Of a stretch of 64,000 nt of DNA, positions 35,101 to 47,829 are shown in pieces. The stretch spans positions 1-64,000 of the forward strand of contig WION01000165.1 of NCBI GenBank assembly GCA_015039365.1. The letters run 5' to 3'. The notes under the pieces are model-generated. The model was not told where the DNA came from. It saw only the letters and a program-made list of their open reading frames with translations, and did not search any database. The stretch comes from Amanita rubescens. Lineage: Eukaryota > Basidiomycota > Agaricomycetes > Agaricales > Amanitaceae. Within the stretch, counting starts at the first letter, position 1; the number at the start of each line of letters is the position of its first letter. A program made the position numbers and the translations under genes.

Positions 35101-37173
35101 ACACGAAGTAAGTACATTGACTTAGTTGTCGCACCTCCCTATTATCATTACCTACCAGGACAATGTCTTGCTCGATTCTGACTTCCATTGCCAAATCACC
35201 GATTTTGGATTAACGCGGCATTCTGACGCCACTGTTGCGTGGTCGACCAAAACATTCGTGCCAAATTTTGCCGCGCCGGAGCTGTTTGGTATTTGCGCCA
35301 AGTGCAATCAGCCGAGTTGCAGTGGATGTTATGAGGGACATAATAGGCAGCATAGGGAAAAAACAATGAAAACCGACGTGTATGCTTTTGGTTGCCTTTA
35401 CTATGCGGTGAGCCACTCAGCACATTGAATTCGCTTAATAATGATTAGCGACTCGGCCAGACATACTTCGATACTTTGCCTTATGAAGGAAAAGGCGCCT
35501 ATGAAATCGTTTTGCTCGTCGCACGCGGAGAACGCCCAATCCGATTGGAAAGTCCAAGAATGGATGATCATACATGGGATCTCATCCGGAGCTGTTTGGA
35601 GTTCATTCCTCCAAAGCGTCCTACCATGGAACAAATAGTAAAGACAATGACTGATGCAGCACCTGTTCTGCCGACATTACTCGCCATTCTCAGAGTCGAG
35701 GTGTGAGCTTTTGAAACATCTTAACACTAGTACTAATCATCAATGCCTTTCAGCTACCTGCGCACAATGCAGTTAACCGTATCACCCTTGATCTTATGAG
35801 GAAACTATTGAATTCACCCAATTATCTCACCATCGCTTATGAACTGAACACGGATTCGGACATTGAGCTATTACTTGATTTCATCCTCTACGTGCGTCGC
35901 TGTACTCGAGTCATTATCCTTGTTGATATCCTTTCAACCAGCTACTCCGCGACGGTAGCCTGGTTAATGACGACATTCCAGATGCAAATCGAAGAGCGCG
36001 GAGACTATTGGGCATGCTGTCCGAAAAAGATATTTTGCCCAGATCTCTATTTATTACGGATCTCAAGACGGATTCCACAGTCATTGGAATGGGAGGCTTT
36101 GGAAATGTTTCGATGGGGTCATACGAAGGACAGTTTGTTGCGCTAAAAGTATTATACAGAACTTCTCATCAAGAAGTCGGTGAATTACAATTGTCAACCT
36201 TCTGGTACTAATTCCTTTGCAAAGGATTCACTCCGAAGAGTCTTCTGTAGAGAAGCGCTTGCATGGCGATCGCTCTCACACAAGTTTATCCTCCCGCTTC
36301 TCGGAATATATGAAGAGAAAGCGTGGTTATTCCTTGTATCACCGCTTATGGTGAATGGAACATTATCTGAATGGAGGAGGAATCAGGAAACAGGCATAAC
36401 CGAGATACACAGGCTGGTAAGATTCCATGTTTAGTAGAGAGACAGGGTACTAATACCCACTAGATCCGAGAGGTAGCTGAGGGCGTTCAGTATATTCATT
36501 CGGAGGGAATTGTGCACGGCGACTTGCACGGAGTGAGTATCTTGATATCATGCTGCTTGGGTGATCGATTTATACCGTCATGTACCAGGGGAATGTCCTC
36601 CTCGATATTAATTTCCACTGCCAAATCGCGGATTTTGGATTAACACGAGATTCCGAAGCCACAATCACTGATTTTGGATCAACGCGGCATTCCAAAGCCA
36701 CAATCACTGATTTTGGATCAACACGGCATTCCAAAGCCACCGTTGCGCGATCCACCACGACATATATGGCATATTTTGCCGCACCAGAACTGTTTGGTAC
36801 ATGCGCCAATTGTGGCCGAGGAGAGTGCGCGGGATGCTTTGATGGTCGTGAACACCCCCATAGAAATAGAACACTGAAAACGGACATATATGCATTTGGT
36901 TGCCTTTATTATGCGGTGCGTTCGAGCGCTCCTCGACTTATGCAGCGAATTGAGCATTGGTTCACCCAGATATTTTTTGATACTGTTCCTTTTCAAGGAA
37001 AGACGGACTATCAAATCACACGACTAGTTACAGCCGGAATGCGGCCAGATCGATTAGAAAACCCGGAAATGGAAGGAGATACGTGGAATCTCATCCAGAG
37101 CTGTTGGAAATCTCTTCCTCTTGAACGTCCGACAATGGAGCAGATCGTTCAGATGCTGCCTCAGCCAGAATAG
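32167..37173 (+). CDS. Unit A: G domain, helical region and two kinase cassettes
   Basis: ATG 32167 (MDPPQVSMPSTVPIEPT). G1 is split by an intron: FRILIVGR / PGVGKSSLINAIFK (32304-32440). The G3 position reads HNSEGYEPGD (Asn for the usual Asp). G4 is VPMIVVYTKFDLF (32860-32900). Helical parts follow: HWRAIASGMHFLNFSLKKCL (33428), PEHVRCLMGYVVDLTLILQA (33866) and VKEVIYEFYFSEKKKRIHNA. Cassette 1 (34290-35705) has linker NRIILELTRKLF, GSGGFASVFKGEY, VALK, HGDLHE/DNVLLD, ITDFGL, AAPELFGICAKCNQPSCSGC and a complete C lobe. Cassette 2 (35755-37173) has GMGGFGNVSMGSYEG, VALK, HGDL, a triplicated DFG block (36622-36738) and FGTCANCGRGECAGCFDG, ending EQIVQMLPQPE. An exon at 33751-33813 seems one base short compared with units B and C, so the frame there needs checking. 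Likely a cytosolic signalling protein. No membrane helix is clear. Confidence 0.75.
36622..36738 (+). repeat. Three tandem 39-base units triplicating the DFG motif in a kinase
   Basis: Units 36622-36660, 36661-36699 and 36700-36738. The last two differ by a single base; the first is diverged. Each encodes 13 residues: QIADFGLTRDSEA, then TITDFGSTRHSKA twice. The reading frame is kept, so the kinase would carry three DFG motifs and 26 extra residues in the activation segment. Confidence 0.93.
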
Positions 37174-37301
37174 GGTCAATGCTGTATTCCCTTATTGCGC
37201 AGCCGCACTCTCTGCACGGCATTTATTGCAAATAACCATGTATCGTCAAAATCCATATTGTAGCAAATATTCCGGAGGGCTATGTAATTGTGTAGCCGAT
37301 G

Positions 37302-39302
37302 TTAAGCAAGCGAATCAAGCTGTTTCACTAAATCACCATTGGGCGGTCTATCATTCGGCCACCTAGACCAACATCGGCAGAGAAGCTTCCACATATTGTC
37401 GTCCAACCCACGCTTGACGACACGGTCGTCTACGGGGCGGTTAGGCAGTTCACCCCGCCCCTTTTTGAAAATCAGCTGGTTATTCTTTTTAACATCCGAG
37501 TATGGCATTTCGTGTGTAAACAGCTAAACAAAAATTTCAGTATACCAATATCAAACGTAAATGAATATCTGGCCCGACCTCTAGAATAGTCATGCCAAAG
37601 CTGTATATATCACCTTTGGCCGACACAGCAGCTTGCATTTCGAATACCTCCGGTGGAGACCATCTATAGCCGTCCGACTGACCACCGGTTTGGGTGATCA
37701 AATTGCCCTCAAGCTATCGTAAGAGTGCGATTGAGCCATAGATACGATGCGGAACGGATTGACGTACGTACCTTCGCAAGTGCAAAATCCGTGATTAGCG
37801 GTTGGACTTCATCTCCAATAAGCACATTTTCCTTATAAGTTGTCAGTATGTTCATACGCCAGCGTCATGAAAGGACACAAACGGCTCTCAAGTTTCCATG
37901 GACGATAAACATAGAGTGGAGAACGTCGATACCTTCTGCTATTCCGAGAATCTACGACAATCAATATTTCAGCAGGAAAAGTGGATAAAGCAGACGCACC
38001 AGTTTTTTGTAGTCAGTATCCTTGAAGTCATCCTGCTTCTTGACGTAACTCAGCGCGTTTCCATTTTCCATCCATGGGCTAACCAGAGCCCTGATGTGAA
38101 GACGTTATAACAATGGGCATTGTATGTCATTGTCGGGACTCACAGACGAAGACCGTCAGGGGAGTAGAAACCGTAGAATGGTATGATGTGCTTTCCCTGG
38201 TCCTTTTCATATATTTTCGCCCATACTTCGACCTGACGCCTAATCCTCTGAAGGGATGTGAGTCACGAGAGAAGATCAGACGCCAGTGAGAACGTACCTT
38301 TACGTTGTTCTCATCCCCCATATTGATGGAGCGGATGACCTTGATTCTGACATCTTGACTGTTGAGATATCTTCCTTTGTACATATCAATGTTGTTGCCG
38401 GACTCCATGCGTCTCTCTCCGGCCCATTCGACCACTTTAGAGCTTAGCTGGCATTCCGGTGGGATGCGGCCAGAGGATCGCAACAATTTGTATAGGTTTT
38501 CTGCCATACGCTTGCGTTCCTCGTCTGACACAGTCCCTAAGTTCTAATTTCGAGTATTAAGTAACCGGCCTAGGCTTGGATGTACACAATCAACGCACCG
38601 TTTGCATCATCGTCTTGACCACCCTTTGATCATCTTCCGTAATTTCGCTGTTCTGTACCTCTTGCACGAAATCGGGGGAGGCAAACCGGCCCACCATATC
38701 CCCACGGTCGACATTGTGCATCTCTTCCAGTTTTCTTTTCCGTTCTTCCTCTTCTTGCTGGTGCGCCAGCCCTTCCACATGCACAGCCGTCTAAAAGGTC
38801 ATCAAGAAGTATTCCATCAAGATATAGAGCGCTTACAGTGAAGATAACTAGGCAGGCAGATATTTCTTTATCGCAGCCATCCAGGTCCGCCTTGAAATCA
38901 TTTTGGTGCCCTAGCATATAAAACCAGCCTTTCTCAGCCCATTTCGTCATCGTATCCTTGACCTTGTTGAGACATCTACAGGTTATCAGTAAAATGGATT
39001 GTGGAGGGACAAGCAACTGACTTGAACACATAATCTCGGTATTTGACTGTCCGCTTGCGGGAAGGCAGCTCTTCATACTGCCGGAGAGAAATGCACAGAT
39101 CCTTACATCTCTGCCGAGCGAGGTAGCGCGCAGCGCTCCTGTCAACAAGTTAGAATACTTGATTGTACCGCGAGAAGTACGATACATACTTGTTTAGAGC
39201 GACCCCTTCACATAATTGGATAATGATGACGAGAACGTCTCCACCAACCGCCACACTAGGAAACGGTGCGGAATTCCAAGCAGCAGCACCACGACCAACC
39301 AT
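37302..39302 (-). CDS. Gene F: MLKL-like protein, helical bundle plus pseudokinase
   Basis: The likely ATG is 39302 (MVGRGAAAWNSAPFPSVAVG). The N-terminal helical bundle spans three exons: GGDVLVIIIQLCEGVALNK, ARYLARQRCKDLCISLRQYE and CLNKVKDTMTKWAEKGWFYM followed by LGHQNDFKADLDGCDKEISA. A charged brace helix (HQQEEEERKRKLEEMHNVDR, about 38750) follows. The kinase-like domain (about 38540-37302) starts VSDEERKRMAENLYKLLRSS and has DVRIKVIRS (beta-3 Lys kept), HIIPFYGFYSPDGLRL, VHGNLRA/ENVLIG (HRD Asp replaced by Asn), ITDFALAK (DFG Gly replaced by Ala), GDIYSFGMTILE and a normal C lobe ending DLVKQLDSLA. Phosphotransfer is therefore unlikely. The order 4-helix bundle, brace, pseudokinase is that of MLKL. 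It converges on unit A with 128 bases between the stops. Confidence 0.75.
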
Positions 39303-39765
39303 GGTAGGAATAGAATACGAGGTTCGAACCAACACCAGCGCTAATATACATGAGATGCACGTAAACCCCCGGCCACTTGCTTGTCATATCACGCAATCAC
39401 AGGACCGCCCCGTTTGTCACTGCCTCACGCATCCTCCATTCCATATTGGGTCCTCAGCCTAGTACGACGCGTTAGTTCTGACAAATTGCAACCGAACGTA
39501 GTCTCACTATCAGGCGTTTGGTGCTTACGGTTAATGCAGGATGAAAAGATCAATACAATCCAATGACATCGTTCCGTGGTTGTGATAAGAAAAGACCAGA
39601 TGAGTCGTCATAGCACGCGCATGCTAGTTGATGGAATGGCGGACCGGCGGACCGAGGGAAGGGAACGAACTGAGAGGCGAAGGATGGCGGATGGGAAGGT
39701 AACGAAGGAATAGAGGATGAGGTGATAGACTTTCACCACCGTTTAACGCGACATGGCAACGATTC
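39303..39765. other. Upstream region of gene F
   Basis: Probably holds the gene F promoter and perhaps a first non-coding exon. A GGA-rich stretch at 39635-39720 (gaaggatggcggatggga) is purine-rich. No gene was recognised. Confidence 0.35.
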
Positions 39766-42700
39766 GGTCTAGTGTAGGGTTTATTATTTAGTCATGTTGT
39801 GGTCTAGGGTTAGGAGTCCCCTTCCGCCGTCCGGGAACGAAAATTGACATGGCGAGCGGGATTTAGAGCATAGGCATAAGGTGCCAGGTATCCGTAGGAG
39901 TCCGGGGTTTCCAGCGGGCGAGCTTATCAGCTACGTTTCAATCACGGCTGGCTGTGAACGACTTTTCTTCAGGTGGTGGACTCGACCTTACAATTGGCTA
40001 TCGAACACGGCTAACATTGCGTTTACTGGTACTATCGCGGTGACTTGTATGTGTTACTTGTGCTACATGATTCGGGCGATTGGCGATTGGCATTGACTCT
40101 TCCGAATTCAGAGAGAAGGAACAGATTCGTTTCCAATTCTATTTGAAGCAAATTCACGTCTGAGCGGCACCATAGGCTGGCACCTAATGTGATTGTACCC
40201 TAATGAAGTAGTCTCCATGAACGAGGCGTACTCGTATTCGTTTTTCGCCAGCCTTTTCCGTGGTAGATGGACATGGCACCAAGCTATTACCCCTCGAGTT
40301 ACACACTCCCTGCCAGGTTTTTTACGCTTCGTTCATCGCAGTTTCCTGAATTCGAGGCCGAATATGAATGTATTCTGTTTGCGCCGACAGTGTCAGTCAT
40401 TGACTACCTTGCAAGTTGAAAGTTGACAACATACAGTATTCATGGGACGCCACGGACCGAGTCAGCCGGTGGTGAAAACTTGTCACCGCCTTCAAGGTGG
40501 GCGATCAGGCGGATAAAAGAGGGTGCTGCCTTTTGACTTTGAGAACATGGTGTAGGACAAATCGAGGGAGACTCGATGGAGGACGATGTCGATTAAGGAT
40601 TCCAAATCCCACGGAGCCTGGAGGGCGGTGATGGAGCGGAGTCAAGCCCGACTGGGCCTTTGTCGTCGATCACTAGGTGGTTGCGTGCTTTGTACACCAC
40701 CAGACTGGCCTTGATGAAATAGGTTGTGTGCCATTCCGTCAAACTGAAGACCATAGGCCATGATTTTTATGAAGAGTTTGCTCGGGCGCTCAAACTCCTC
40801 CCCGCAACCAATCACGAATTCTCCTCAGACATCCATACCATCTACGGCTCCCATCGAGTCGATCCTTGTACCTACAACAGACGAGATTGCGGAGGAATGT
40901 CCGAGGTAATGTACTTGCAGTCACTGATTGATGGAGCCTGCTGAACGTGGTACAGATTCCGGATCCTTATCGTTGGTCGCGTAAGGCTTGTTTACCGTTC
41001 CACCTGCATGTTCACTTCATGGATCCTCTGATAGTCCGGTGTGGGGAAATCGTCGCTTATCAACGCTATATTCAAGGCTTCTCTAGCGGTATACCTTCTG
41101 TCACTGTTACCCATTGACACTGAACTTAACGAGATTTAGGATGTCCGACATTTCGAAGCAGGCACGGCTAATATCAACGCAGGAATCACGTCGCCTCACA
41201 ACAAACATCTCGTCGTCCATGACTCTGAAGGTTACGAGCCAGGCGACGAAGAAAAGTTCCGTATTGTGGAGAAATTTATCATAGAGCGGAGTCAGAAAGA
41301 GAATATTGGCGAGAGGCTTCATGCAATTTGGTATGCTCATAGATGATGCGAATCTGTCATTCTGATTCATGTTATTCGACAGGTTATGCATTACTGCACC
41401 TTACGTTGGTGGCCCAATATTCCAAGCATGGGACGAGAAGATTTTCAGGTTGAATCAGCGCAAAGGTGATTACTTGCGATCCTTATCCCGATTTTGCTGA
41501 TTGTGATAACAGTGCCGATAATCGTCGTTTATACAAAGTTTGACCTTTTCATGGCGAACAGCCAGGGCAGGGGCAAAGGCAACATGGGGAAGGGTGATCT
41601 GGAGTCCGCAGAGAAGCATTTCTATGATAAGTATGGCCAGTTATTCGCGAAATCTACGAAGAACATCGAGGGTCGGGTACCATACACTATTGTCTCAAGT
41701 GCGTTCGTGTTTCCAGTTGCTTAGTATTTACTCACATCTCCATGCAGAATTTCAGCCCGATACCTTGCTACGACTCGTCGAAATAACAAGGGAAAATATA
41801 CGCGCCGAGTATACGACCTTATCGAGCGGGCTCATATCCGGTAGGTGTGATTCCTTCAATGCAGCTCTTTCAATAATCAGTTGCCAGAATCAGTTGAAGA
41901 CTTTCTGGATGCAACACAGATTACTTTTGCAAGGGCGCAGCGTGTTGATACCTCGGATAAGATTGACGCATCAATAAAGTAAGTATCTGTCTAGAATAGA
42001 CCTGGTGTCTTATTATTATCATAGAGTAGGGAAAAAGAGTAAATCGAACCCTCAGCTTTTTTCAATGTCCTCACTACGATTCACAGAATATTGGAGAGCA
42101 GTAGCATCTGGGATACACTTCCTCAATTTTAGCCTGAAAAAGTGCTTAGACGTGATACACAATGACCTCGTTGCCATTTGGAACATCCGGGATATGGAAG
42201 CGGTGCGTGCAAGAGAATACCTCAAATTCATTTTGGATTCATCGCATCTTGATAGTTCTTTCTCAGTGATGCATTTTATCGCCAGATGTTGATCTTTGTG
42301 GGTGAACTTGGTAATCAGGATCAAGGGAGTGACAGCCCACTGTGAGTGGATATGACACATCAACAACTAATTAAGATAATAATCAACGTAATTGACGAAA
42401 AGGATTATGATGGCGCCGGCGGGCCTAGCGAATTTGTGGGCCAGCGGTGTTTACAAAAGATGGTAAGCACGTGTGACTCTTTATTGCAACATATGTTCAA
42501 TTCCTGACAGGCCCGAGCACGTCCGTTGTCTGATGGGTTATGTGGTGTATCTCACGCTCATCCTACAAGCCGTTTTCCTAGTTTCCCTTCAAGATCATTC
42601 CGAGGGCAAAGTTTCACTAGACCGCGTAAAGGAAGTCATTTACGAGTTTTATTTCTCGGAAAAGAAAAAACGTATTCATAATGCAATCCGGGATTTTCAG

Positions 42701-43060
42701 CCCTCGTTCACAAAGGGCGGCGATGTGGTTGATAAGATCGAGTCTCTGTTAAAGGAAAATGAGGTATGCAAATTATATATTTACCTGAACTCATTACTGA
42801 TCGCGCGCTTTCGACGATCCGCTATAGATGACGAAGATTGACACACAATTTGACCTAAATAATAGACTAGTCCTTCCATCACTGCTCAGAATACTTAGGT
42901 TCGAAGTGGGTACTTTTGAACTATCACTGCACCGTCGCTAATGACCCCCAGCTAAGCTCTAATGGCCTGATAGTAAACCAGATTATCCTCGAGCTTACGC
43001 GCAGGCTATTTGAGTCACTATCCGATCCTCCAGACTATGTCAGGGTCGCCTCCGAAACAA
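39766..43060 (+). repeat. Segmental duplication, copy B (copy A at 31192-34420)
   Basis: Starts at ggtctagtgtagggttta and runs collinear with copy A through the small-gene pseudogene and the GTPase/helical part of unit B. An about 180-base tract around 40450-40700 (ggtggtgaaaacttgtcacc onward) is not seen in copy A and looks like an insertion. Confidence 0.8.
39844..40120 (+). pseudogene. Broken copy of the 77-aa membrane protein gene
   Basis: Matches 31276-31727. The first donor GTGAGC has become GCGAGC, the second exon is altered after ggtatccgta, and the exons WWTRPYNWLSNTANIAFTGT and the region encoding the C terminus are shortened. No continuous spliced frame can be made. Confidence 0.75.
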
Positions 43061-46000
43061 GGGACCAATTCGATGCCGAGATGTTAATTGATTTCAACCT
43101 CCTTGTACATATTACCTTTTTGCTCCCCCGTTTGACGTACTTATTCCCCTTAGTTGCTCCGCACTGACAGCCTGTCAAAATGTGGCATTCAAGATGGCCA
43201 CCGCAAAGCGAGGACACTGACGTTCAAACTGGTAACCGAGAGAAACATTACACCAAGCTCTCTCTTTATTACAGACGTCAAGATCGATAACGAAGGTGCC
43301 ATCAATATAGGAGGTTTTGGACGTGTATTCAAAGGCGAATACAAAGGAAAGGCGGTTGCGCTGAAATTGATGGACAAAGGCCTCAGAGACGTGAGGGTTA
43401 TACTTTTCTTTTTTCACAATCCTGATTCATTTGTTAAGGGCAAGTTCAATCAAAACCAAGATTTTGTTCTGGAAGTCCTAGCGCGGCAATATCTTGCACA
43501 CCGTTTCGTTCTCCCTTTATCCGGAATATTTTTAGACAGAAACCAGCCATTTTTCGTGTCGCCATACATGGAAACATCATTAACTCAGTGGCGAAGGACA
43601 CAAACACGAGACGTTCCTGAGATAAACAAGCTGGTAAGGCCCAGCACTCCTTAGAACAATCAAAATGGGTCACTGACTTTCACCAGGTGCAGCAGGTGGC
43701 CGAGGGTGTTCGGTATATTCACTCAGAAGGAATTGTGCATGGCGATTTGCGCGGAGTGCGTATTTTGATACTATATCTTGGCCATTGTTTAAATCCCGAC
43801 CCGCTAGGAAAATGTCCTCCTCGACGCTAAGAACAACTGCCAAATTGCTGCTGATGTCGACTTAGTCCAACATTCCAATGGCATTGTAACGCTATCCGCT
43901 GCGGCCTTTTCGTTCAATTACGCTGCGCCTGAACTGCTCACCGTACGGTTTGAGAACAATGACAGCCGTGAAGATCATGAAGAGTGGGGAAGCAAGACAA
44001 TACAAACAGATGTGTATGCTTTTGGTTGCCTTTACTACGCAGTACGTTTCATGTACTCCTTGTTATGCAGAACGCAGTTAGCAATGACTTGGGCAGATAT
44101 TCTTTAATTCCATTCCTTTTGCGGATAAAATTGAATATCAAAGCACGCGGCTTGTTGGAGAACGCCCAGAACGATTATCAGGCCCGAGAATGGGCGACGG
44201 CTTATGGAACCTTATATATCGATGCTGGAGCGCCAATCCTTTTGAACGTCCCACAATGACGAACATAACCGAGGAATTGCCCACTACGCTTGCACAAGAT
44301 GGCCAACAGATCGTCAAGGAAGCGGAAGCATTCGTGCCCCTCCAATCATTACTTGCAACAATGAAAAAGGTATACACTCCCGGGACATTATGTGCCGCTG
44401 CTAACCGCTGCTAGCTAGCACCACTTGGAGGCACAATGGTTAATGAAAACACGGCCCACCTCATCTGCCAAGTATTTGAGCTAGGCGAAGCCGATATCTC
44501 TAGACTGACCGCATCGGACGTCAAGTTGATGCTTGATTCACTCCTCCATGTCTGTACCAGTTTTTTATAGTTCACTTATTAATTTTTATGTCTTCATTGT
44601 TCTAGCTGCTTCGCAATGATAGCCTGTCGAACTCGAACATTCAGGATGCAAACCAGAAAGCTAGGAACCTGCTGTTTAAGCTAATATCTGCGACAGATGC
44701 TCTGCCCAGTTCTCTGTTTATTACTGGCGCCAGAACCAAGGTAGATCTTGCATTTAGTGCCAATGAACGGGTAGGTTCTGGACAAGTTTTCAAAGGTGAA
44801 TACAGGGGGCAGCAGGTTGCACTGAAAGTGCTTCACAAAGGCCGAAAAGAAGTTAGTGCATTCTTTTCTCCCAACAATACTGATTTCGTTTTGTAAGGAT
44901 TCACTCAGGAGATGCTTCTGTCAGGAGGCTCTAGCATGGGCATCACTAGTCCACCGTAACATTCTCCCACTACTGGGAGTATTTGAGGAACAGTCATGTC
45001 TACTTCTCGTTTTGCCGTACATGACAAAAGGAACGTTAAGCCAATGGAGAAAGGTTGAATCGCCATTAGTCTTAGTCGAGATACATCGGCTGGTAAGATT
45101 CTAGTAATTGTCAGAAAGGTTGGTGGAGTTACTAGTATTGTTTGTTAGATGCAGGAGGTGGCCGAGGGTGTTCGGTATATTCACTCGGAACAAATCGTTC
45201 ATGAGGACCTGCACGGAGTGTGTGTTCAATTACCTTGTTTTGTCAACCAATTTATTCTTTGTGTACTAGGACAATATTTACCTCGATCCCGATTTCCACT
45301 GTCAGATTGCTGACTTCGGTTTGACATGGCGTTCCGACCCTACCGACACAACATCCAACATGCAGAAACTGAATTTTGCCGCCCCAGAGCTATTCACTTT
45401 ATGCGATGAATGTGGCCAGTATGGCTGCGACGGACGTTGTGAGGACTATGACCGTGGTTTCCCACAAGGAAAGAAAACAACGCAGACGGACGTGTATGCC
45501 TTCGGCTGTCTTTATTATGCCGTGAGTTTGTCCTCATATTTACCGCACTTGATGATAACTGGTACAGATATTCTTCGATACCGCACCCTTTCAAGGAAAA
45601 AATGAACATCAACTTATTCAGTCCGTGATAAGCGGGACACGTCCAGTTCGACTGAACAGTCCGGTAATGGATGATGGCTTTTGGAATCTCGTAGAGCATT
45701 GTTGGATGCCCAATCCCATCGAACGTCTGACAATGCAGCAGATTGCAATGAGATTTGAGAACTTTTCTCTCCCTTCGATGTCGTTACATGAAGCTTTCTC
45801 ACTGTTACTTGCAACCCTTCACAAGGTATACGTTTTCAGGCTATTGATGTACTGCTGTCACTAAAAACTATTAGTCTGCATCCACTGGCATTTCGATGGT
45901 ACGGGAGGATGCCGTTTTCCATATGCCCAACCTGCTGAACCTATATGACGCCCATGCTATCGCCTCCGAACTGAGGAATAATTCAGATATCGAACTAATG

Positions 46001-47247
46001 CTTGATTTTGTTCTTGACGTATGTATAGTTTTGCTCAGTCAGTTTATCCGAATTCAATGCCTTACAATCTTTAGCTGCTCCTCAATGGCAGTATGAAAAA
46101 TTTAGGAATTCGGGATGCAAATATCAAAGCTAGGAGGCTAATGTTCCACTTGATATCCGAATCAAATGTCATACCACAGTCTCTATTCATTACGGACGTC
46201 ACGATTGAGAAGCATCTTGGCTCGATCGGTAGGGGAGGATTTGGACAGGTTTTCAGAGGCAAATACAAAGGACAGCAGGTAGCAGTGAAAGTGGTGGAGA
46301 AGGGTCATAATGATGTTCGTGCATTGCAAAATCTTTTCTCCCATTAGTACTAATCGATTTGCAAGAATTCGCTCATCAAAGACTTTTGCCAGGAAGCCTT
46401 GGCATGGCGATCGCTCTCGCATCGCTTTGTTCTTCCTTTGCTAGGAATCTATGAAGAGAAATTGCAGCTATCTCTGGTATCACCATTCATGGAAAATGGT
46501 ACATTAAGTCGGTGGAGAAAGAAGCATACACCGGATGTAGCCGAGGTTCATAAGCTGGTAAGACTACAATGATTGTCAGAGCAGTAAACCGGTTCACTCG
46601 CCCCTCGTAGATGCTAGAGGTAGCTGAGGGTTTCCAGTATCTTCACTCGGAAGGAGTTGTGCATGGCGATTTACACGGGGTGCGTACTTCAATATCAAAC
46701 ATTCCCAAGGGACTCATGTCATTGTCTACCAGGGAAATGTGCTCCTCGATTCCGAATTGCACTGCAGGATTACTGATTTTGGATTGGCGCGACATGCTGA
46801 AGCCACTTTTACACGGTCCACCAGAACATTTTTGCCTAATTTTGCTGCTCCTGAATTATTTGGTATGTGCACCAAGTGTGGTGAGCCCGAGTGCGGCGGA
46901 TGCCATGAGGGCCACGATGAGCATCATGCAGGGAAAACGATGGAGACGGATGTGTATGCATTCGGTTGCCTTTATTATGCGGTGCGTTTGACGTATTCCT
47001 TACTCAGCGCTCAGCGCCTAATTAGCGGTGGTTTTCACAGGTGTTCTTTGGCGTTATTCCTTTCCACGGCAAAAATGACTATCAGATTATGGGACTCATC
47101 ACAAAAGGAATACGTTCATCACGATTAAAAAGTCCAATAATGGACGACATTACGTGGAATCTCATCACAAGTTGTTGGGCTCGCAAACCTTCTAAACGCC
47201 CAACAATGGATGAAATCGTGAAGACATTTGAGTCGTCTTCGCACTAG
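40760..47247 (+). CDS. Unit B: G domain, helical region and three kinase cassettes
   Basis: The ATG used in unit A is ACG here (about 40814), but an in-frame ATG at 40760 (MIFMKSLLGRSNSSPQPITN) can replace it. G domain: FRILIVGR / SGVGKSSLINAIF split by an intron, HDSEGYEPGD (intact DxxG), VPIIVVYTKFDLF. Helical part: YWRAVASGIHFLNFSLKKCL, PEHVRCLMGYVVYLTLILQA. Cassette 1 (42950-44370) is degenerate: NIGGFGRVFKG and VALK kept, HGDL kept, DFG replaced by DVD, Cys/His insert lost. Cassette 2 (44436-45830) has ERVGSGQVFKGEY, VALK, HEDLHG, IADFGL and CDECGQYGCDGRCED. Cassette 3 (45895-47247) is intact: GRGGFGQVFRGKYKG, VAVK, HGDLHG/GNVLLD, ITDFGLARH, FGMCTKCGEPECGGCHEGHD, ending EIVKTFESSSH. Introns fall at the same places in every cassette. 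Confidence 0.75.
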
Positions 47248-47829
47248 GGTGACTTTGACCTATCACCTATCGCCAAGGTACGGCATAGTCACTGCGTATT
47301 CTACTAGATTTTTACTGCACCACGCATTGCGGCAGATTCGAAATGTATATATAGTTAACTGTAGGCCTGGAATGTGAAGGGCTTTAGGATGCTACTTATG
47401 AGCTGTATTTGTATTACATATAGTAACAATCACGCGGAGCATCTTCGAAAGGTACCGCTACGTCGACATTCTCATCCTGCGGAAGCCAGTTGCTGATAGC
47501 GATTCGCTCTGACAACTGTCAATTAAGTTTCTGTCATCACGAAAATAGAACCCGAGAACTCGCAGCTTGCGCGGCGACAACCATGATCATAAGAAGACGC
47601 TGAAGTTGCAGGCCCAGTGGTATTACTTCTAAAAAAAAGTTAAGTCACAAACCGCCAAACGTCACCTTGCGTAGATATCACCTGTAGCCAACAGTGTTCC
47701 TGGAACATGCACATACCTTCGCACAGTGCAACGCTGCTCGCTACTCAACATAACGGAAGACCGTATATGTCTTTAAAGCAGTAGATGCCATGGAGCTTTG
47801 CTTCCAATAACTCAGGTTCGGGATGCAGG
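47248..47829. other. Intergenic downstream of unit B
   Basis: Probably the 3' untranslated region plus spacer. No gene, repeat or element was recognised. Confidence 0.35.

Noticed and set aside
39325..39345. ggttcgaacc, resembling a tRNA B box
   Set aside because: The flanks do not form a T stem or acceptor stem and no A box lies upstream at a suitable distance.
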